Source: Saliniplasma sp051745305
Lineage (GTDB): Archaea; Thermoplasmatota; Thermoplasmata; Halarchaeoplasmatales; Halarchaeoplasmataceae
Assembly: GCA_051745305.1 (NCBI GenBank)
Contig: JBNJDY010000011.1
Location: forward strand, 1 to 34,909
Length of the DNA: 34,909 bases
Reading direction: 5' to 3'
Made by a program: the position numbers and the translations under genes
Notes under the pieces: model-generated
Seen by the model: the letters and a program-made list of their open reading frames with translations, nothing else
Databases searched by the model: none
Told to the model about the DNA's origin: nothing
Shown: piece by piece, positions 34,086 to 34,909 of the stretch
How positions within the stretch are numbered: the stretch's first letter is position 1
How the letters are laid out: every line of letters starts with the position of its first letter

Positions 34086-34909
34086 ATGTTAAGAAAAAAG
34101 TTGGAAGATGATGCAGTTGCGATATTACCACTTTGCATCATAGCAGTTTCCTTTGGTTCTATATTAATTAGGCTCTCAAATGCTCATCCTATATCAATTG
34201 CATTTTATAGACTCTTATTTTCAACAGTAATCCTTTCTTTCTTCTTACCTAAACACTTCTCAGAAATTAAAAAGATATCTAAAAAAAGATGGATAACTCT
34301 TTTGAGTATAGGATTTTTGTTAGCTATTCATTTCGCTGCTTGGATATCTTCTTTGAGTTATACAACCGTAGCGTCATCTGTTGTTTTAGTCTCATCACAT
34401 CCATTTCTAGTCGCTTGGGTATCTCACTGGTATCTAGGTGAAGAAACAAGTAAAAAAGGATATTTTGCCATAATTTTAGCGTTAGTTGGAATAGTGATAA
34501 TGACTTCTTCAGATTATAGGATCAGTAAGGTTGCATTTTTTGGAGACGTTCTAGCCCTGATTGGAATGATAGGTGTAGCTGGTTATATCATCAGAGGTAG
34601 AGAAATTCGGAGAGAGATATCATTAGTTCCATACGCATTTTTCGTTTATCTTTTTACAACGATTTTTCTTGGATTTTTTTCACTTGGATTTTCAACTACT
34701 TTTAGAATTTATCCTAGAAGAGAATATGTTCTATTCATCTTAATGGCACTTATCCCACACACATTAGGTCATACTTTATATAATTGGGCTTTGAAATATA
34801 TAAAAGCAAGAGTGGTATCAGTTAGTTTGTTAGGTGAACCTGTTGGAGCATCTATACTTGCATTCTTTATATTGAATGAAATACCGCCATATATAACATT
34901 GATAGGTGC
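34086..34909 (+). CDS. EamA/DMT-family transporter (partial, C-terminus outside window)
   Basis: 274 codons visible from the ATG at 34086. There are about eight or nine hydrophobic helices in two repeats: SFGSILIRLSNAHPISIAFYR with the LFSTVILSF opening, SLSYTTVASSVVLVSSHPF in repeat one, and LGHTLYNWALKYIKARVVSVSLLGEPVGASILAFFILNE in repeat two. These are hallmark EamA segments. It probably exports a small metabolite or amino acid; the substrate cannot be read. Divergent from the sensory operon. Confidence 0.9.
   Translation, partial: MLRKKLEDDAVAILPLCIIAVSFGSILIRLSNAHPISIAFYRLLFSTVILSFFLPKHFSEIKKISKKRWITLLSIGFLLAIHFAAWISSLSYTTVASSVVLVSSHPFLVAWVSHWYLGEETSKKGYFAIILALVGIVIMTSSDYRISKVAFFGDVLALIGMIGVAGYIIRGREIRREISLVPYAFFVYLFTTIFLGFFSLGFSTTFRIYPRREYVLFILMALIPHTLGHTLYNWALKYIKARVVSVSLLGEPVGASILAFFILNEIPPYITLIG

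Overview
The window is AT-rich archaeal DNA. The archaeal markers are a CTP-dependent riboflavin kinase, a DtdA-type D-aminoacyl-tRNA deacylase, a GPN-loop GTPase, a PAC2 protein, a fused 3-hexulose-6-phosphate synthase/RraA protein, a box C/D guide RNA, TATA-type promoters and GGTGA/GGAGG ribosome binding sites. The gene repertoire (DUF2226-like coiled-coil protein, Cys-rich modules, kinase-less GAF/PAS proteins) fits an uncultured euryarchaeon of Thermoplasmatota type. That placement is inference, because no rRNA is present. I see no insertion sequence, phage gene or CRISPR array.

Layout. 1-3532 (minus) is most of a giant secreted pilin-like protein, cut by the left edge. Diverging from it, 3728-6212 (plus) is a tightly coupled run of seven small genes: three share one coiled-coil module, one or more are membrane anchored, one ends in a zinc ribbon and one is PRC-barrel-like. 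A Cys-rich protein, a GPN GTPase and an HTH regulator follow. The gap 7945-8417 holds a well-formed box C/D sRNA on the minus strand, a possible 25-residue ORF and a second structured-RNA candidate. A 766-residue coiled-coil protein (8418-10718) comes next.

10719-14988 (minus) carries metabolic genes: aminotransferase, ArgF, PurC, Nudix, PAC2. 15111-20383 holds HPS-RraA, DtdA, a small membrane protein, a DUF2148 iron-sulfur protein, a metallophosphoesterase and glutamine synthetase. 20518-27120 (plus) contains an unknown coiled-coil/winged-helix protein, then RHH-Sat-DHH-CysC (PAPS synthesis plus a possible pAp phosphatase), a PIN nuclease, RibK, and a K+ channel with a separate RCK subunit. 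PurQ, tRNA-Pro(TGG), a hexapeptide-repeat protein and tRNA-Gly(GCC) follow. 29074-33967 (minus) is a three-gene sensory operon of GAF and PAS domains ending in a REC-PAS-PAS response regulator, with no histidine kinase. The right edge cuts an EamA-type transporter.

The most noteworthy items are the paralogous coiled-coil operon facing the giant pilin-like protein, the k-turn-perfect C/D sRNA, the kinase-less sensory trio, the sulfate-activation operon with an embedded DHH phosphoesterase, and the potassium channel with an altered selectivity filter.
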